Origin: Collinsella sp. OM04-5
Lineage (GTDB): Bacteria; Actinomycetota; Coriobacteriia; Coriobacteriales; Coriobacteriaceae
Assembly (NCBI RefSeq): GCF_003439125.1
Contig: NZ_QSUU01000013.1
Location: 1-64,000, forward strand
Length of the DNA stretch: 64,000 bases
Direction of reading: 5' to 3'
Shown: positions 1-8,245 of the stretch, in pieces
Position numbering within the stretch: the stretch's first letter is position 1
Layout of the letters: each line of letters starts with the position of its first letter
Program-made: the position numbers and the translations under genes
Notes under the pieces: model-generated
What the model saw: only the letters and a program-made list of their open reading frames with translations
The model's database searches: none
Told to the model about the DNA's origin: nothing

Positions 1-160
1 CGAGCGGGGGCTCCTGTCGTTTCCGTGCCCCTGGATTGGGTCATAGTGTCTGTTGTTTCCTGGTCATCGGCGTTGCTGTTCTTTTTACCGGGGTTATTGG
101 TACGGCCTTTGCCGTATTATTGAGGCTGTTTGTTGCCGCGCATTATTCTGTTGAGGGGCT

Positions 161-799
161 TTGTTGGACAGCTATTTTACTCTGCAATCGAATATTGAGG
201 CTTCGGGCGAGTTTGTGGACCGCAAGAGCCGGTTTATTGCCCAGCTGGTCCATATTGAGTCCGAGGACGAGGCGAATGCCTTTATCGAGATGGTTCGCAA
301 GCGTCATTACGACGCTCGACACAATGTTCCCGCGTGGATTTTGGTCGATGGACGCGAGCGCCAGAGCGATGATGGCGAGCCGAGCCGCACGAGCGGAATG
401 CCGACGCTCGAGGTGCTGCGCGGTGCGGGACTTAAAAACGTATGCTGTGTTGTGACGCGTTATTTTGGTGGCACGCTGTTGGGGCCCGGTGGCTTGGTAC
501 GCGCCTATACCGCGGCGACACAGGCGGCGGTGGCCGCGGCTCAGGAGGCTGGGCAGATCGTTGAGATGACGAGTGTCGTGCCGGTTGACGTGCATGTGGC
601 CTATCCACAGTATGAGCAGGTGCTTCGTTTGGCGCAGGATTCGGGTGCCAAGGTTTCGGATACCGATTACGCGGATGCCGTGACACTTCACTTGGTGTTT
701 AAGGCGGGGGAGCAGGAGCTGTTTTGCGCCAAGATGCGCGAGCTTATGGCGGGGCGCGAGGAGATCGAGGTCGGCGCTCCCGAATTTGCTGAGTTCTAA
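161..799 (+). CDS. YigZ/IMPACT family protein
   Basis: This 212-residue protein has the YigZ (UPF0029/IMPACT) architecture: an N-terminal IMPACT domain at about residues 20-125 and a DUF1949-like C-terminal region at about 140-200. The signature RYFGGTLLGPGGLVRAY is intact, as is PAWILVDG. I use the TTG at 161 because GAGGGG sits five bases upstream; a second TTG follows directly at 164. Family members are linked to translation control and proline-peptide processing in E. coli, but the biochemical role is unsettled, so no function is assigned beyond the family. The gene ends at a bidirectional terminator shared with the convergent gene. Confidence 0.9.
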   Translation: MLDSYFTLQSNIEASGEFVDRKSRFIAQLVHIESEDEANAFIEMVRKRHYDARHNVPAWILVDGRERQSDDGEPSRTSGMPTLEVLRGAGLKNVCCVVTRYFGGTLLGPGGLVRAYTAATQAAVAAAQEAGQIVEMTSVVPVDVHVAYPQYEQVLRLAQDSGAKVSDTDYADAVTLHLVFKAGEQELFCAKMRELMAGREEIEVGAPEFAEF

Positions 800-802
800 C
801 GG

Positions 803-853
803 CGACGGCCGGCGTGCTTTTGGATGAATCTCAAGCGCGCCGGCCGTCGTTTT
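803..853. terminator. Bidirectional terminator between convergent genes
   Basis: A 12-bp perfect inverted repeat (CGACGGCCGGCG / CGCCGGCCGTCG) is followed by TTTT on the plus strand. It lies between the stops of two convergent genes and could terminate both. Confidence 0.75.
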
Positions 854-866
854 CTGTTGCTATCGT

Positions 867-1313
867 TTACTCGGCGAGCTGCTTTAGCATATCGCAGGCG
901 ATTTCGACGGCATCGTCGATGCAGCCGGGACAGCTGCGGAGCGGGCCCTTGTCCGATCCGACGCCCTTGAGCGTGCCACAGACGGTCGTCGTGTTCTTCT
1001 CGCCAAAGCGCTTGGCAATCTCGCGCGACAGCTTGTAGGTCTGGCCCTTGGTCTTGGGGTTTTCCATACCGTCGCTCATCACAAAGCCCATGATGGCCAC
1101 GGCGCCCGAGATGGCGCCGCAGGTCTCGGTCATGCCGCCCATGCCGGCGCCAAAGCCCTCGGTGAGGGTAAAGGCGATCTGGGGGTCGAGCCCCACAGCG
1201 GGCGCGAGCGTGCAAGCGACAGCCTGGGCGCAGTTAAAGCCGCGGGCGTGGTACTCGGCAGCCTGAGCCTGACAGGCGGTGATGTCGAGCTGGGCTGTAT
1301 CGATTTGCTTCAT
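867..1313 (-). CDS. C_GCAxxG_C_C family redox protein
   Basis: This 148-residue protein carries the C_GCAxxG_C_C family pattern: FNCAQAV near the N-terminus, GAGMGGMTETCGAISG in the middle, and the C-terminal pair RSCPGC. The conserved cysteines suggest a metal or redox site; family members are common in anaerobes and their substrate is unknown. I chose the ATG at 1311-1313, reading MKQIDTAQLD, because AAGGAG lies at normal spacing. A start further upstream at 1406 is open in the same frame but has no clear ribosome site. Confidence 0.8.
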   Translation of the reverse strand: MKQIDTAQLDITACQAQAAEYHARGFNCAQAVACTLAPAVGLDPQIAFTLTEGFGAGMGGMTETCGAISGAVAIMGFVMSDGMENPKTKGQTYKLSREIAKRFGEKNTTTVCGTLKGVGSDKGPLRSCPGCIDDAVEIACDMLKQLAE

Positions 1314-1475
1314 CGTTGTCTCCTTGGTCACGGTGTACCCGCCTATGGTACCCGTGACGGGGCATGTAATCATCGAGAGCTTCATGTATGCCTCATTTAT
1401 ATCCATCGATTAAATGCCTAAGGCTGAGACGAATGCCCCTGATTTATTTGTCTCATAACCTATCGGCGGGATGGG

Positions 1476-1504
1476 TTGAGAGGGGTGCGGGGTAGCGGTA
1501 TCGT
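1476..1504 (+). promoter_or_regulatory. Possible sigma-70-type promoter of the sulfhydrylase gene
   Basis: TTGAGA at 1476-1481 and TATCGT at 1499-1504 are separated by 17 bases and end 39 bases before the ATG. The match is moderate, and no riboswitch motif is recognisable in this leader. Confidence 0.35.
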
Positions 1505-1543
1505 GAACCGAATAAAAACAAAACCCAAGTAAGGGAGTTGGAT

Positions 1544-2827
1544 ATGAGCAAGCAGACCATCGGTACCACGTGTGTTCAGGGCGGTTATCGCCCGGGCGAT
1601 GCAGAGCCGCGTCAGGTGCCCATCTATCAGTCAACCACGTGGAAGTACGACACGTCCGAGCACATGGGCAAGCTGTTTGACCTGGAGGAGTCGGGCTACT
1701 TCTATAGCCGTCTGCAGAACCCCACGTGCGATTTGGTCGCCGCCAAGATCTGTGAGATGGAGGGCGGCACCGCTGCGATGCTCACGAGTTCGGGCATGGC
1801 TGCGAACTTCCTTGCGATCTTTAACGTGGCCGGTGCCGGTGATCACGTGGTCGCAAGCTCTGCCATCTACGGCGGTACCTACAACCTGCTTGCCCATACC
1901 ATGGGCCGTATGGGCGTTACCTGCACGTTCGTTGCCCCCGACTGCACCGATGAGGAGCTGGAGGCGGCCTTTGAGCCCAACACCAAGCTCGTCTTTGGCG
2001 AGACGATCGCCAACCCCGCCCTTGCCGTGCTCGATATTGAGCGCTTTGCCAAGGCCGCGCATGACCACGGCGTGCCGCTGATGGTCGACAACACCTTCCC
2101 GACGCCTGTGATGTGCCGTCCCTTTGAGTGGGGCGCCGACATCGTCACGCACTCCACCACCAAGTACATGGATGGCCATGCAGCCTACCTGGGTGGCGTG
2201 ATTGTCGACCACGGCCAGTTTGACTGGATGGCCCATGCGGACAAGTTCCCGGGTCTCACCACGCCCGACGAGAGCTACCACGGCGTGACCTATGCCGAGA
2301 AGTTCGGTCGCGAGGGCGCCTTCATTACCAAGGCCACCGCGCAGCTCATGCGCGACCTCGGCCCTATGCAGAACCCGCAGGCGGCGTTTTTCCTGAACAG
2401 CTCGCTCGAGAGCCTGCATGTGCGCATGCCGCGTCATTGCGAGAATGGCCTGGCCGTTGCCAAGTTCCTGCAGAGCCATCCCAAGGTGCGCTTCGTGAGT
2501 TATCCGGGCCTGGAAGGCGACAAGTACTATGACCTGGCTCAGAAGTACATGCCTAGCGGTACCTGCGGCGTTGTGAGCTTTGGCTTTAACGGTGGTCGTG
2601 CGGCGGCCGAGACCTTTATGAAGAGCCTCAAGCTCGCCCAGATCGCCACGCATGTGGCCGATGCCCGCACCTGCTGCCTGCATCCCGCTAACGCCACGCA
2701 CCGTCAGATGAACGATGAGGAGCTCATCGCCTGTGGCATCTCCGCCGACATGGTGCGCCTGTCGTGCGGCCTCGAGGACACGGCCGACCTGATTGCCGAC
2801 CTTGAGCAGGCTCTCGAGCAGTGCTAG
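1544..2827 (+). CDS. metY: O-acetylhomoserine sulfhydrylase (Cys/Met metabolism PLP enzyme)
   Basis: This 427-residue protein belongs to the fold-type I Cys/Met metabolism PLP family. It should form homocysteine from O-acetylhomoserine and sulfide in the cytosol. The PLP lysine is K207 in HSTTKYMDGH, preceded by the cofactor-contacting MVDNTFPTP segment; TSSGMAA near residue 85 binds the phosphate. The length and the N-terminal TTCVQGGYRPGDAEPR favour MetY over cystathionine synthases, though related lyases cannot be excluded. The start at 1544 is set by AAGGGAG at 1531-1537. It stands alone as a single-gene unit followed by hairpins. Confidence 0.85.
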   Translation: MSKQTIGTTCVQGGYRPGDAEPRQVPIYQSTTWKYDTSEHMGKLFDLEESGYFYSRLQNPTCDLVAAKICEMEGGTAAMLTSSGMAANFLAIFNVAGAGDHVVASSAIYGGTYNLLAHTMGRMGVTCTFVAPDCTDEELEAAFEPNTKLVFGETIANPALAVLDIERFAKAAHDHGVPLMVDNTFPTPVMCRPFEWGADIVTHSTTKYMDGHAAYLGGVIVDHGQFDWMAHADKFPGLTTPDESYHGVTYAEKFGREGAFITKATAQLMRDLGPMQNPQAAFFLNSSLESLHVRMPRHCENGLAVAKFLQSHPKVRFVSYPGLEGDKYYDLAQKYMPSGTCGVVSFGFNGGRAAAETFMKSLKLAQIATHVADARTCCLHPANATHRQMNDEELIACGISADMVRLSCGLEDTADLIADLEQALEQC

Positions 2828-2844
2828 GCTAGCGTTCGCATAAG

Positions 2845-2943
2845 TCGCCGATGCCGACAGAGGGCTTCGGCGACCTTTACGTTCCGATTCCGTAGGCGGG
2901 ACCCCAATCGCGGCTGTTTGCAGGCGATTGGGGCCCCGTTTTT
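2845..2943 (+). terminator. Two tandem hairpins, the second a rho-independent terminator
   Basis: The first hairpin pairs GTCGCCGA (2845-2852) with TCGGCGAC (2867-2874). The second pairs GACCCCAATCGC with GCGATTGGGGCC and runs into GTTTTTG at 2938-2944. Together they close the sulfhydrylase gene just before the transporter. Confidence 0.75.
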
Positions 2944-2969
2944 GTGTTGCGCCACTCGAAAGGATGGAT

Positions 2970-4274
2970 ATGGAGAAAACCGCAGAGCAGCTGCGCCGCG
3001 AGCACATTGCCCTAGAGGGCGACACCCATGGCAAGAACAAATGGGCGATTCTGTTTACCGTGCTCATCATGACGTTTATGGCGTGCCTGGATTCGACCGT
3101 CGTGACCGTGGCACTGCCCGTGATGCAAAAGGAGCTGGGCGTGGGCCTCGACCGCATCCAGCTGGTGAGCTCGGTGTATCTGCTTGCGACATGCGTGGCT
3201 ATGCTGCCGTTTGGCCGTCTGGGCGACGTGCGCGGCAAGGTGGGCGTATTCCAACTGGGCGTCATCGTCTTTACGGTCGGCTCGCTGCTGTGCGGCCTTT
3301 CGGCCTCGCTCGAGGTTCTCATTCTGGCGCGCATTGTTCAGGGCGTTGGTTGCGCGGCGGCCATGGCCAACAACATGGGCATCATCACCGAGTCGTTTCC
3401 GGCGCGCGAGCGCGGTCGTGCCATGGGTATCCTCGCGACTTTCGTGGCCCTCGGCATGATGTGTGGTCCCGTGCTCGGCGGCATGCTGGTGGCAAGCTTT
3501 CCCTGGGAGAGCATCTTCCTCATCAACCTGCCCATTGGCGTCATCTCGTTTATCGTGGGGCTTTACACACTGCCGCATGTTAAGCCGGAGGCCGGCGAGC
3601 GCCCCATGTCGCTGGCGGAGGCCGCGCGTCGCTGCTTTGCGAGTTCGGCTTTTACGATTAACTTGGCATGCATGCTTATTGTGTTTATCGGCATCGGTGC
3701 ATCTGAGTTTGTGCTGCCGTTCTATTTCCAGGATGCCCATGGCTTTAGCTCCGATATTTCCGGACTGCTCTTTTTGGCGCTGCCGATGGTGAATGCCTTT
3801 ATCGGGCCGCTTTCGGGTACGGTTTCGGACCGTGTTGGCTGCGAGGGTCCCACGGCGGTCGGCCTGGGTGTGTACGTGTGCGGTCTCTTTGCGGTAAGTA
3901 CGCTCGACGAGCACTCCTCCATCCCTGCGATCGTGTGCTGTGTCGCGTTTATGTCGTGCGGCACGTCGATTTTCCAGAGCCCCAATAACTCCCTGTACAT
4001 GGGCTCGGCTCCGCGCGAAGCGCTCGGTTTTGCTGGCAGCTTGGGCAGTTTGGCGCGCTACGCCGGCATGGCACTCGGTATTACGGTGGCGTCGAATATC
4101 CTGTATGGGCAGATGAGCGTGGCGATGGGCGAGGCCGTGACCAGTTTCGTTGCAGGCCGTCCAGATGTGTTCTTATTCGGCTTTCGCTCGGTGTTCTACG
4201 TGCTCATGGCTGTGGCCGCTGTGGGCTTTGCGCTCGCCATGGTGCGTTTGGTGAAGATGCGCGCCCGCCATTAG
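2970..4274 (+). CDS. MFS transporter, DHA2 (EmrB/QacA-like) drug exporter family
   Basis: This 434-residue polytopic membrane protein fits the major facilitator superfamily. Motif A is seen as GRLGDVRGKVGVF after the second helix, and the antiporter motif C as GPVLGGML near residue 150. MACLDSTVVTVALP in helix 1 is typical of DHA2 exporters such as EmrB and QacA. The substrate cannot be read from sequence. AAAGG at 2959-2963 points to the second ATG at 2970; an ATG at 2964 is an alternative adding two residues. No regulator gene is adjacent. Confidence 0.85.
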   Translation: MEKTAEQLRREHIALEGDTHGKNKWAILFTVLIMTFMACLDSTVVTVALPVMQKELGVGLDRIQLVSSVYLLATCVAMLPFGRLGDVRGKVGVFQLGVIVFTVGSLLCGLSASLEVLILARIVQGVGCAAAMANNMGIITESFPARERGRAMGILATFVALGMMCGPVLGGMLVASFPWESIFLINLPIGVISFIVGLYTLPHVKPEAGERPMSLAEAARRCFASSAFTINLACMLIVFIGIGASEFVLPFYFQDAHGFSSDISGLLFLALPMVNAFIGPLSGTVSDRVGCEGPTAVGLGVYVCGLFAVSTLDEHSSIPAIVCCVAFMSCGTSIFQSPNNSLYMGSAPREALGFAGSLGSLARYAGMALGITVASNILYGQMSVAMGEAVTSFVAGRPDVFLFGFRSVFYVLMAVAAVGFALAMVRLVKMRARH

Positions 4275-4431
4275 CGTGTTGGGAGGCTGTCTGCCACGAT
4301 TCGCGCCGTCCCAAAAAGACTGGTTTGTGGTGCGATGTGGCTTGTGGGACGGGCGGGGGTCGGTCCGTGGTAGACTATCGAACAACGTTTATTAATCGCG
4401 CGGTATCGTTGCCGCGAGAAGGGGTTGCGCC

Positions 4432-5010
4432 ATGCAGGAGCTTGAGGATCGTATTCGCCATGACGGCATCGTAAAGGCCGGTAACGTCCTTAAGGTTGAT
4501 GCCTTCCTCAACCACCAGTGCGACGTTGAGCTGTTCGATCACATGGGCGCTGAGTGGGCCCGTCTGTTCGAGGGCGTCGAAATCAACAAGATCCTGACAA
4601 TCGAGGCTTCGGGCATTGGCATGGCCTGCATTGCAGCTCAGCATTTTGGCGGCGTGCCGGTGGTCTTTGCCAAGAAGGCCCAGTCCATTAACCTCGACGG
4701 CGAGCAGTATGCCACGACCATCTACTCCTTTACCAAGCAGAAGGAGTACCCGGTCATCGTGGGCAAGCGCTTCCTGTCCGAGGGCGATAAGGTCCTGATC
4801 ATCGATGACTTCCTGGCCAACGGCTGCGCGCTTGAGGGTCTTATCAAGATCTGTGAGGCCGCGGGTGCCGAGGTTGCTGGCATTGGCATTGCGGTGGAGA
4901 AAGGCTTCCAGGGCGGTGGCGATAAGCTCCGCGAGCGCGGCTTCCGCGTTGAGAGCCTGGCTCGCATTGCCGATATGGACTGCGAGAACGGCGAGATCAC
5001 CTTCGCCTAA
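4432..5010 (+). CDS. xpt: Xanthine phosphoribosyltransferase
   Basis: This 192-residue enzyme joins xanthine to PRPP to make XMP in purine salvage. The PRPP-binding motif [11 protein letters not shown] is intact near residues 121-131, and [17 protein letters not shown] is characteristic of Xpt. Its length matches Bacillus Xpt. The 157-base leader has no purine-riboswitch core, but CCGTCCCA (4306-4313) can pair with TGGGACGG (4345-4352), a foldback of unknown role. A TAGACT -10-like hexamer precedes the gene by about 60 bases. Confidence 0.93.
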   Translation: MQELEDRIRHDGIVKAGNVLKVDAFLNHQCDVELFDHMGAEWARLFEGVEINKILTIEASGIGMACIAAQHFGGVPVVFAKKAQSINLDGEQYATTIYSFTKQKEYPVIVGKRFLSEGDKVLIIDDFLANGCALEGLIKICEAAGAEVAGIGIAVEKGFQGGGDKLRERGFRVESLARIADMDCENGEITFA

Positions 5011-5038
5011 GTGCGCAACACAAGCGATTGGTATGCGA

Positions 5039-5073
5039 TGTGACAAAGGGACAGTCCCTTTGTCACATTTTTT
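5039..5073. repeat. Palindromic hairpin, GTGACAAAGGGAC family, copy 1
   Basis: A nearly perfect palindrome pairs TGTGACAAAGGGAC with GTCCCTTTGTCACA around a single base, followed by TTTTTTG. It probably terminates xpt. A related palindrome with compensating changes sits at 62057-62086. Confidence 0.7.
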
Positions 5074-5093
5074 GTATGAGGGGAGGTGTTGAT

Positions 5094-5474
5094 ATGGATG
5101 AGAACAAGATGGGTTGGCGCGAGTATGCGCGCTATGCCGAGATGTCGGCCGAGGAGCTGGCGCGCGATTGCGAGGTACAGGTGTTTCGCGCGACGGGTCC
5201 GGGCGGCCAAGGTGTGAACACGACGGACTCGGCGGTGCGCATGAAGCATATTCCTTCGGGGATTACCGTGACGGCACGCGAGAGCCGCAGCCAGTTCCAA
5301 AATCGCTCGAGCTGCCTGCGTAAGCTGCGCGCCGAGCTTGAGCGTCGTGGGCGTCCGCCGCGCCGACGCGTCAAGACCAAGGTGCCTCAGCGCTCCCGCC
5401 AGCGCAGGCTCAACGACAAGCACTTCAATGCCATTAAAAAGGCTAACCGTCGCAAGCCGGGCGGGGAGGAATGA
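5094..5474 (+). CDS. Small peptidyl-tRNA hydrolase-like protein with RF-1 GGQ domain
   Basis: This 126-residue protein consists of a class I release-factor catalytic domain with [15 protein letters not shown] near residues 34-48, followed by a basic tail rich in Arg and Lys (about 80-126). It lacks the codon-recognition domains of PrfA and PrfB. This shape resembles ArfB/YaeJ and C12orf65-type rescue factors that release peptide on stalled ribosomes, which is the likely role. The ATG at 5094 is chosen because GGGAGG lies seven bases upstream; the earlier in-frame start would run through the hairpin. Confidence 0.8.
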   Translation: MDENKMGWREYARYAEMSAEELARDCEVQVFRATGPGGQGVNTTDSAVRMKHIPSGITVTARESRSQFQNRSSCLRKLRAELERRGRPPRRRVKTKVPQRSRQRRLNDKHFNAIKKANRRKPGGEE

Positions 5475-5484
5475 TCTTCTCAAT

Positions 5485-5553
5485 AAGTTGCGGTGAAATA
5501 GGGACTGTTTTTCGGCTTTAGCTGCATAAACAGTCCCTATTTCACCGCAACTT
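5485..5553. repeat. Intergenic hairpin repeat family, copy A
   Basis: A perfect 26-bp inverted repeat with a 17-base loop. The outer arm begins AAGTTGCGGTGAAATA and is followed by the copy-specific GGGACTGTTT, matched by AAACAGTCCC on the other arm. It lies between two convergent genes. Five relatives occur in this window. Confidence 0.9.
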
Positions 5554-5561
5554 AGGTGAAG

Positions 5562-6524
5562 CTAGCGGGTCGGGTGCCAGACCTCGAGGACGGCGGGAAG
5601 GATATCCACCTCGATGCGCGAGGCGACAATGGGCTCGCCGTCGGCCTGGATGGGGTAATCGGGCTGCTCGAAGGTGAGCTCGGCATGGCGGCAGCGGCGC
5701 ATACGAACCGGCGGCAACTTGGTGTGGTGGCCGTCCTTGGCCGAAAGAAACATAGGCAGGGCAACGGCGCGGGGGACGGGGCCGCAGGCGTAGCAGACAT
5801 CGAGTGTGCCGTCACAGGGGTCGGCATCGGGGCAGATGCGATAGCCCGAGCCATAGGTGGGGCCCAGCTGAATCGCCATGATAATCGCCCGCACGCGCTC
5901 GGCGGGCGCGCCGTCAAAGCTGACTGTCATGGGGTAGTTGCGATAGCGCAGACCAAACTGCTCAAGTCCCGAGAGGGTGTAGAGCGGCGCGCCTGTCAAG
6001 CCGGTCTTTTTGCGCAGCTCGGTGGTGCCAAGGCCGATGGCGGCATCGATGCCGACCGAAAGCGTCTGGTCATAATACTCGACCGTCGCCTCGCCGCTAC
6101 CGCTTGCGGGGTTCCATGAGCGAATGCGCCCGATGTCCTGACGTTGCAGCTCGCAGGTGAGCAGCGCGCCAAAATCCTTGCCGGAGAAATCGTCGATACC
6201 GAGCGTTTGGGCAAAATCGTTGCCGGAGCCCACGGGCAGGACGGCAAGGGCGGGGCGGGCGTCCTGCTTTTGCTTCATAAGCCCATTGACGACCTCGTGG
6301 ATCACGCCGTCGCCGCCAAGAGCGATAACGGTGCAGTAGCCCTGGGCCTGTGCGGCAAGTTCCTTGGCATGCCCCATGCGCTCGGTCAGTACCAAGTCAA
6401 ACTGGGATGCGCGTGCAGTCATGTCCAAAAAGCGTTGCAGGCGCTCGGCAACTTCGCGCGCCGCACCCGACTGGGCGGCTGGGTTGGCGATGATGAGCGT
6501 GCGACCAAAATCAGTTGCGTGCAT
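5562..6524 (-). CDS. Diacylglycerol/lipid kinase (YegS/DagK family)
   Basis: This 320-residue protein has the DAGK catalytic domain. The nucleotide-binding GGDGVIHEVVNG is at about residues 71-82, with VGSGNDFAQTLG following. Such enzymes phosphorylate diacylglycerol or related lipids at the membrane face. The C-terminal half (DGTLDVCYACG, QADGEPI) matches the beta-sandwich domain of YegS and DgkB. I start at the ATG ending at 6524, preceded by GGGAG; an ATG at 6548 in frame lacks a ribosome site. The lipid substrate is not certain. Confidence 0.85.
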   Translation of the reverse strand: MHATDFGRTLIIANPAAQSGAAREVAERLQRFLDMTARASQFDLVLTERMGHAKELAAQAQGYCTVIALGGDGVIHEVVNGLMKQKQDARPALAVLPVGSGNDFAQTLGIDDFSGKDFGALLTCELQRQDIGRIRSWNPASGSGEATVEYYDQTLSVGIDAAIGLGTTELRKKTGLTGAPLYTLSGLEQFGLRYRNYPMTVSFDGAPAERVRAIIMAIQLGPTYGSGYRICPDADPCDGTLDVCYACGPVPRAVALPMFLSAKDGHHTKLPPVRMRRCRHAELTFEQPDYPIQADGEPIVASRIEVDILPAVLEVWHPTR

Positions 6525-6611
6525 GGGGCGACTCCCGGCGTGTGACATGACAGTGCGGTCGCGCTCAGGTCGAATTGCCCCCGATTGTGGCTGCACGGCG
6601 AATACTAACGT

Positions 6612-8033
6612 CTACTCTATCAGGTCGTTGTGGCGCTCGATAGCATCCGCTACCGTACCGCCCTCATCCACAATAAGCGAACGGCGCTTGGGTGAGATGA
6701 TGCGCTGGGCGGGGTACACGCCGCGGTGTCCGCCGGTTAGGTAGCTGATAAAGGCCACGATGGCAAAGAACCCGGCGGCCGTGCCGTGGAACAGGTCGAT
6801 GGCCATCATGCAGGTGGTGATGGGCACGTTGAGGCCGGCGCAGAACACGCCGAGCATGCCGAGAGCCGCCAGAAAACTGGGGTCGAGCCCGGTAAGGCAA
6901 CCGATCCAGCCACCGAGTGCCGCACCGATGCCAAACAGGGGCGTGACCTCGCCGCCTTGGAAGCCCGCGCCCAGGGTAAGCGCTGTGACGACCAACTTGA
7001 TGACTGCGTCCGCCAGGGTGGTGTTGCCTGCAAATCCGGCGCCGGAAAGCCACGTGGAAAGGCCGGCGTAGTCCCAGGCGTCGAGCATCGCGTAGGCCGC
7101 GAGCACCACGAGTGCGCCTATAAGTGCGCGAATGAGGTAATTGGTGATAAAGCGACCGTACAGGTTCTTGACGGTTCGAACCGACCACGCAAAGAGGCGC
7201 GCGGTGAGACCAAAGATAATGGCGCTGATAACAACGATGGCAACCGTCCGCGGCGTCATGTCGGGGACGCTGGCGATGACATTCGCTTCGTACTCGGTAC
7301 CCAGGGCGAGTGATGTAAAGTAGCCGGTAAACGAGGCGACCAGGCAGTAGATGCCCGCGGTGTAGTCGATCTTGCCGATAAAGCACATCTCCATGCCAAA
7401 GAAAGCTCCGGCAAGGGGCGAACCGAATACGGCTCCAAAGGCCGACGAGATGCCGGCGAGCATGAGGTCGTGGTGGTCATGCTTTTTGAGGTGGGCGAGG
7501 TTCGAGATGTTGCTGGCGATGGTGCCGCCAATCTGCACCGCGGCTCCCTCGCGACCGGCCGATCCGCCCGTTAGGTGCGTGAGCGTGGAACAGACGAAGG
7601 TGAGGACGGCCATGCGCATATGGATGAGGCGTGTGCCCAGAGCGGAGTCGATGACCAGGTTGTTGCCACGCTTGGCGGCGAGGCCGTGGTTTTTGTACAC
7701 CCATGCGGTGGCAACGCCCACAACGGGGAGCAGCGCGTAAATCCACTCATGGTGCTCGCGATAGTCGGTCGCGATATTCAGCGAGGCCAAAAACGCCCAA
7801 GCGGCAACGCCCATGGCGAGCGAGACGATAACTACGAGCACGAGCAGCTTGGCGCTCGCGAGTAGGTTGCGGGCGTTGCGGCGCGTGTCGGCAGCCAAGA
7901 GATGCTCGGAGCGGGTCAGCTGTTGCCTGCCTGCCATGATGACGTCGTTAAGGGAGAAAAGGCCGCCGTCGTCGAGCGGCTGGGAATGATCCTGCGCCTC
8001 GTTTGCGCTTTCGGGTTTGTCGGTAAAAGCCAT
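6612..8033 (-). CDS. CLC-family anion/proton antiporter, resembling the fluoride (CLC-F) branch
   Basis: This 473-residue membrane protein is a CLC transporter. The gating-glutamate motif reads GGSAGREGAAVQIGG, and the C-terminal motif is GAGFQGGEVTPLFGIG. The first selectivity motif is RGNNLVID in place of GSGIP. From memory of the family, these variants are typical of bacterial CLC-F fluoride/proton antiporters rather than chloride exchangers. AGAGGA sits before the ATG at 8033. No fluoride-riboswitch sequence is visible upstream, so fluoride specificity remains an inference. Confidence 0.8.
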   Translation of the reverse strand: MAFTDKPESANEAQDHSQPLDDGGLFSLNDVIMAGRQQLTRSEHLLAADTRRNARNLLASAKLLVLVVIVSLAMGVAAWAFLASLNIATDYREHHEWIYALLPVVGVATAWVYKNHGLAAKRGNNLVIDSALGTRLIHMRMAVLTFVCSTLTHLTGGSAGREGAAVQIGGTIASNISNLAHLKKHDHHDLMLAGISSAFGAVFGSPLAGAFFGMEMCFIGKIDYTAGIYCLVASFTGYFTSLALGTEYEANVIASVPDMTPRTVAIVVISAIIFGLTARLFAWSVRTVKNLYGRFITNYLIRALIGALVVLAAYAMLDAWDYAGLSTWLSGAGFAGNTTLADAVIKLVVTALTLGAGFQGGEVTPLFGIGAALGGWIGCLTGLDPSFLAALGMLGVFCAGLNVPITTCMMAIDLFHGTAAGFFAIVAFISYLTGGHRGVYPAQRIISPKRRSLIVDEGGTVADAIERHNDLIE

Positions 8034-8245
8034 ACGTTCCTCTTTTTGGGTTGCAACACGAGCATTATAAAACGCGGTAAACGCGACGAGCCGGTGGGTT
8101 GGTTTCCATTCAGTTTCGCGGCTTGCAACCGACAGGTGTATTTGCGGGTACAGGCCGAGTCGCGGTCGTGCGTCGGGGGATTATACTGAACCAAACATAA
8201 AGAATCGGCGCCACTGTTGCGCGCCGTGGCATGTAAGAGGTGTAT

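Noticed and set aside
1..160. A gene in the first 160 bases
   Set aside because: The frame 36-455 overlaps the YigZ gene out of frame, with no ribosome site or domain.
4275..4431. Purine riboswitch before xpt
   Set aside because: The conserved junction and loop sequences are not present; only a loose foldback is seen.
5485..5553. Hairpin copy A as an ordinary terminator
   Set aside because: There is no T tract on either side, and the same arms recur at five other sites.
8034..8245. Fluoride riboswitch before the CLC gene
   Set aside because: No match to the conserved pseudoknot sequence on the minus strand.
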